Below are positions 62,204 to 64,000 of a DNA stretch of 64,000 nt, in pieces (the stretch's first letter is position 1; the number at the start of each line of letters is the position of its first letter). The position numbers and the translations under genes are program-made. A model generated the notes under the pieces. It was not told where the DNA came from. It worked only from the letters and a program-made list of their open reading frames with translations, and ran no database searches. Source of the stretch: Nitrospira sp. (GTDB lineage Bacteria; Nitrospirota; Nitrospiria; Nitrospirales; Nitrospiraceae); the NCBI GenBank assembly GCA_030123625.1, contig CP126121.1, positions 3,140,179 through 3,204,178 on the forward strand. The letters run 5' to 3'.

Positions 62204-63715
62204 ATGACGCCATTCCGCGATCTTCTCGTGCTCGGTCTTGGACGGGGGCTCCAAGTCCTGGCGGGACTTGTCACGATCAAGACCGCGACGACGGTGTTGT
62301 CGCCCGGTGAAGTCGGAAGCATGAACCAGCTGATGAGCCTGGCCATCCTGGGGACGTCGGCCTTGTTGATGCCCATGACCGCCTATATCGGTCGGGGGTG
62401 CTTGGAATGGATGGATGCCGGAATACTAAGTCGCAGGCTGGGCTCCTATCTGCTTATTATCTTGGCTGTTGCTCTGCTAAGTGGCTCGGCCGTGTGGGCC
62501 ATTCAGGTACAGATAGCGCTCGTTTCAGGTATGACTCCAGTGTGGGTCACGGGATTGGTCGTACTCTATACGGTCGGTTTTGCGCTCCATACGATGGGGA
62601 CCTCAGGACTGAATCTTATAGGCCATCGATTCCTTTATATCTTGTTCGTGAATCTGGCGGCATGGGGAGGACTTCTCTTAGCAATATGGTGGTCGACACA
62701 GAAAGCCAGTCCGGAGATGTGGTTGCTTGGAATCTTTTGCGGATTTCTTCTTTCGTCCCTTTCCTATGTCATCTTAAACCGCTGTGCCGGAGAATCTGTT
62801 CATGTGGGCTCATCTCATCCGTCACGTGTGCTGCCATTCGATTGGCGGACATTATTCATGTTTGTGGGGCCCCAGGCGATCGCGTTCCTGTTTTTCTGGA
62901 TCCAGACACAAAGTTATCGGTTTGTTCTGAGCTGGGTTGCCGACATTACGACCGTCGGCTTGTTTGCGGCCGGGTATATGATCTGTTCAGTACCGATGCA
63001 GACTTTTGAAAATTTATTCAACGAGTTTTACAGTCCGACGTTGTTTCGAGCCCTTAAAGGGCAAGACAGAGAAGGGATTGCGCGTGCGTGGAATGACTAT
63101 GCGGCAGCCTATATTCCCGCCGTCATTCTGTTTGGCGCGTTCTTAATCGGAAACGCAGCCTTTATGGTAAAACTTCTCTTAGGGGAACAGTTCCAAGCCA
63201 TAACGTCGATTCTCGTATGGTCTGCATTGACGGAGATCTTCCGGGCCATCTCCTCGACGCTTCACCATCTCGGTTTGGCGAAGGTCGATATGACGGTCAA
63301 TGTCTTGCCTGTCGTGCTTGGCGCGCTCGTCGCGCCCGGCCTCGTATATCTTCTGGCATTCTATGAGCCCCTGTTGGGGACGGCGTTGGCGCTTCTGGCA
63401 GCTGCGATGGTTGCATTTGCTGCTGTTATTCCTATCAGTCGTCGCGCTTTGCCGGTCGTATGGCCCGTGAGGCGAATCATGTCTGCTGCGGCATTATCCA
63501 TTCCATTGTGCCTGCTGGGACGTGCGATAGGTGCAGGATTCGGTGAATTGTCTGGAAGTAAGGCAGTCGTCGCGCTGGTGATCTCCGGACTCGCCATGGT
63601 GTTTCTGCAGTATGTCATGGCGAAAGAATGGATTCGTCAGGTTCGCCCCGTAGTAGAGAAAGCCTCCGAGGAAACCGGGGCTTGTCCTCAATATGGGACG
63701 AGCTCTCAAGGGTAA
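62204..63715 (+). CDS. Polysaccharide flippase (Wzx/MATE-like)
   Basis: 503 residues with about 12-14 hydrophobic segments throughout and the layout of the MOP flippase superfamily. It probably flips lipid-linked sugar units. Its presence next to a Wzm/Wzt system implies either two glycans or a mixed pathway. It lies 12 bases after the Nudix gene, and its stop overlaps the next start. Confidence 0.85.
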   Translation: MTPFRDLLVLGLGRGLQVLAGLVTIKTATTVLSPGEVGSMNQLMSLAILGTSALLMPMTAYIGRGCLEWMDAGILSRRLGSYLLIILAVALLSGSAVWAIQVQIALVSGMTPVWVTGLVVLYTVGFALHTMGTSGLNLIGHRFLYILFVNLAAWGGLLLAIWWSTQKASPEMWLLGIFCGFLLSSLSYVILNRCAGESVHVGSSHPSRVLPFDWRTLFMFVGPQAIAFLFFWIQTQSYRFVLSWVADITTVGLFAAGYMICSVPMQTFENLFNEFYSPTLFRALKGQDREGIARAWNDYAAAYIPAVILFGAFLIGNAAFMVKLLLGEQFQAITSILVWSALTEIFRAISSTLHHLGLAKVDMTVNVLPVVLGALVAPGLVYLLAFYEPLLGTALALLAAAMVAFAAVIPISRRALPVVWPVRRIMSAAALSIPLCLLGRAIGAGFGELSGSKAVVALVISGLAMVFLQYVMAKEWIRQVRPVVEKASEETGACPQYGTSSQG

Positions 63716-64000
63716 TGTTCTTGGATTTTCGAGATGTTTCGCAACCGGTGATTTCCGTCGTGACACCGTCGCTCAATCATGGGCGCTTTCTGAGGCAAAC
63801 GATCGAAAGCGTGGCGGCGCAGACCTTCCGACGCTTTGAGCACATTGTCGTCGATGGAGGATCGACGGATGACACGGTGAAGATCCTGAAAGAATTTCCC
63901 CATCTGCGGTGGGTGTCTGAGCGGGATGGACACGTCATAGAGGCCTATCAAAAGGCGTTATCCATGGCGAGAGGTCGATACATCATCCAGTGCTGCGTCT
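63715..64000 (+). CDS. Family 2 glycosyltransferase (partial, 3' end outside window)
   Basis: 95 codons visible. ISVVTPSLNHGRFLRQTIES, VVDGGSTDDTVKIL and SERDGHVIEAYQKAL are typical of GT2. ATG 63715 overlaps the flippase TAA, with AGGG just upstream. The rest of the gene lies beyond the window. Confidence 0.9.
   Translation, partial: MFLDFRDVSQPVISVVTPSLNHGRFLRQTIESVAAQTFRRFEHIVVDGGSTDDTVKILKEFPHLRWVSERDGHVIEAYQKALSMARGRYIIQCCV

Noticed and set aside
1..64000. tRNA, rRNA, CRISPR arrays and transposase genes
   Set aside because: None seen by eye. A tRNA could be missed without a covariance-model scan, but all larger gaps were read and gave no candidate.

Overview
The window looks like chromosome from a Nitrospira-type bacterium (phylum Nitrospirota). 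The main reason is that a complete bacterial proteasome locus (ARC/Mpa-type ATPase, Dop, PrcB, PrcA, PafA) sits on the same stretch as a full Gram-negative envelope programme (BamA, Skp-like proteins, lipid A, Kdo and heptose genes). Gene density is high, many starts overlap the preceding stop, and GTG/TTG starts are common. The assignment comes from gene content, not from a search. No rRNA, tRNA, CRISPR array or transposase gene was seen.

Region 1 (1-14.2 kb) is housekeeping. It holds the 5' part of a secreted M28-type peptidase gene (cut by the window edge), two unassigned genes, an RRM RNA-binding protein with a clear terminator, uvrB, and a DUF4321-like gene divergent from ffh. The translation operon ffh-rpsP-rimM-trmD-rplS-rnhB-yraN is followed by the division module ftsE-ftsX-envC and ctpA. 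Region 2 (14.2-24.9 kb) has thiamine genes (thiS, thiG, thiE) and then the proteasome operon, which continues into a periplasmic M23 peptidase. The space between dop and prcB, where a Pup/UBact-type modifier gene would be expected, holds only a repeat element. Region 3 (25.1-32.8 kb) is on the minus strand: two small unassigned genes, then lon-thiL-DUF2062-HD hydrolase, then galU.

Region 4 (33.0-48.3 kb) is an envelope operon: bamA, two Skp/OmpH genes, fabZ, lpxA, lpxI, a Gfo/Idh oxidoreductase, lpxB, msbA, a frameshifted lysophospholipid acyltransferase, waaA, lpxK and a waaF-gmhB fusion. lpxD is missing from its usual place. Region 5 (48.5-64 kb) makes and exports surface polysaccharide: a methyltransferase, two GT9 heptosyltransferase-like genes, a winged-helix/Rossmann regulator, an Avd/IVP-like four-helix protein and a NusG-like antiterminator. 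These are followed by cysC, a Wzm/Wzt ABC exporter, a sulfotransferase, an acetyltransferase, several glycosyltransferases, a Nudix hydrolase and a Wzx-like flippase. cysC plus the sulfotransferase suggests a sulfated glycan.

The most unusual layer is a set of short dispersed, mostly palindromic repeats that sit at gene ends or inside reading frames. One family (termini AGGATGCTGAAAAAG) has copies after ctpA and before prcB. A second (termini CCACATTATTTATGA) follows the Gfo/Idh gene and also supplies the last 29 codons and stop of waaF-gmhB. A third (GTTTG-rich) lies in frame inside both waaA and the waaF-gmhB linker. Smaller families occur at 16.0, 43.2, 43.9, 46.4 and 52.9 kb.
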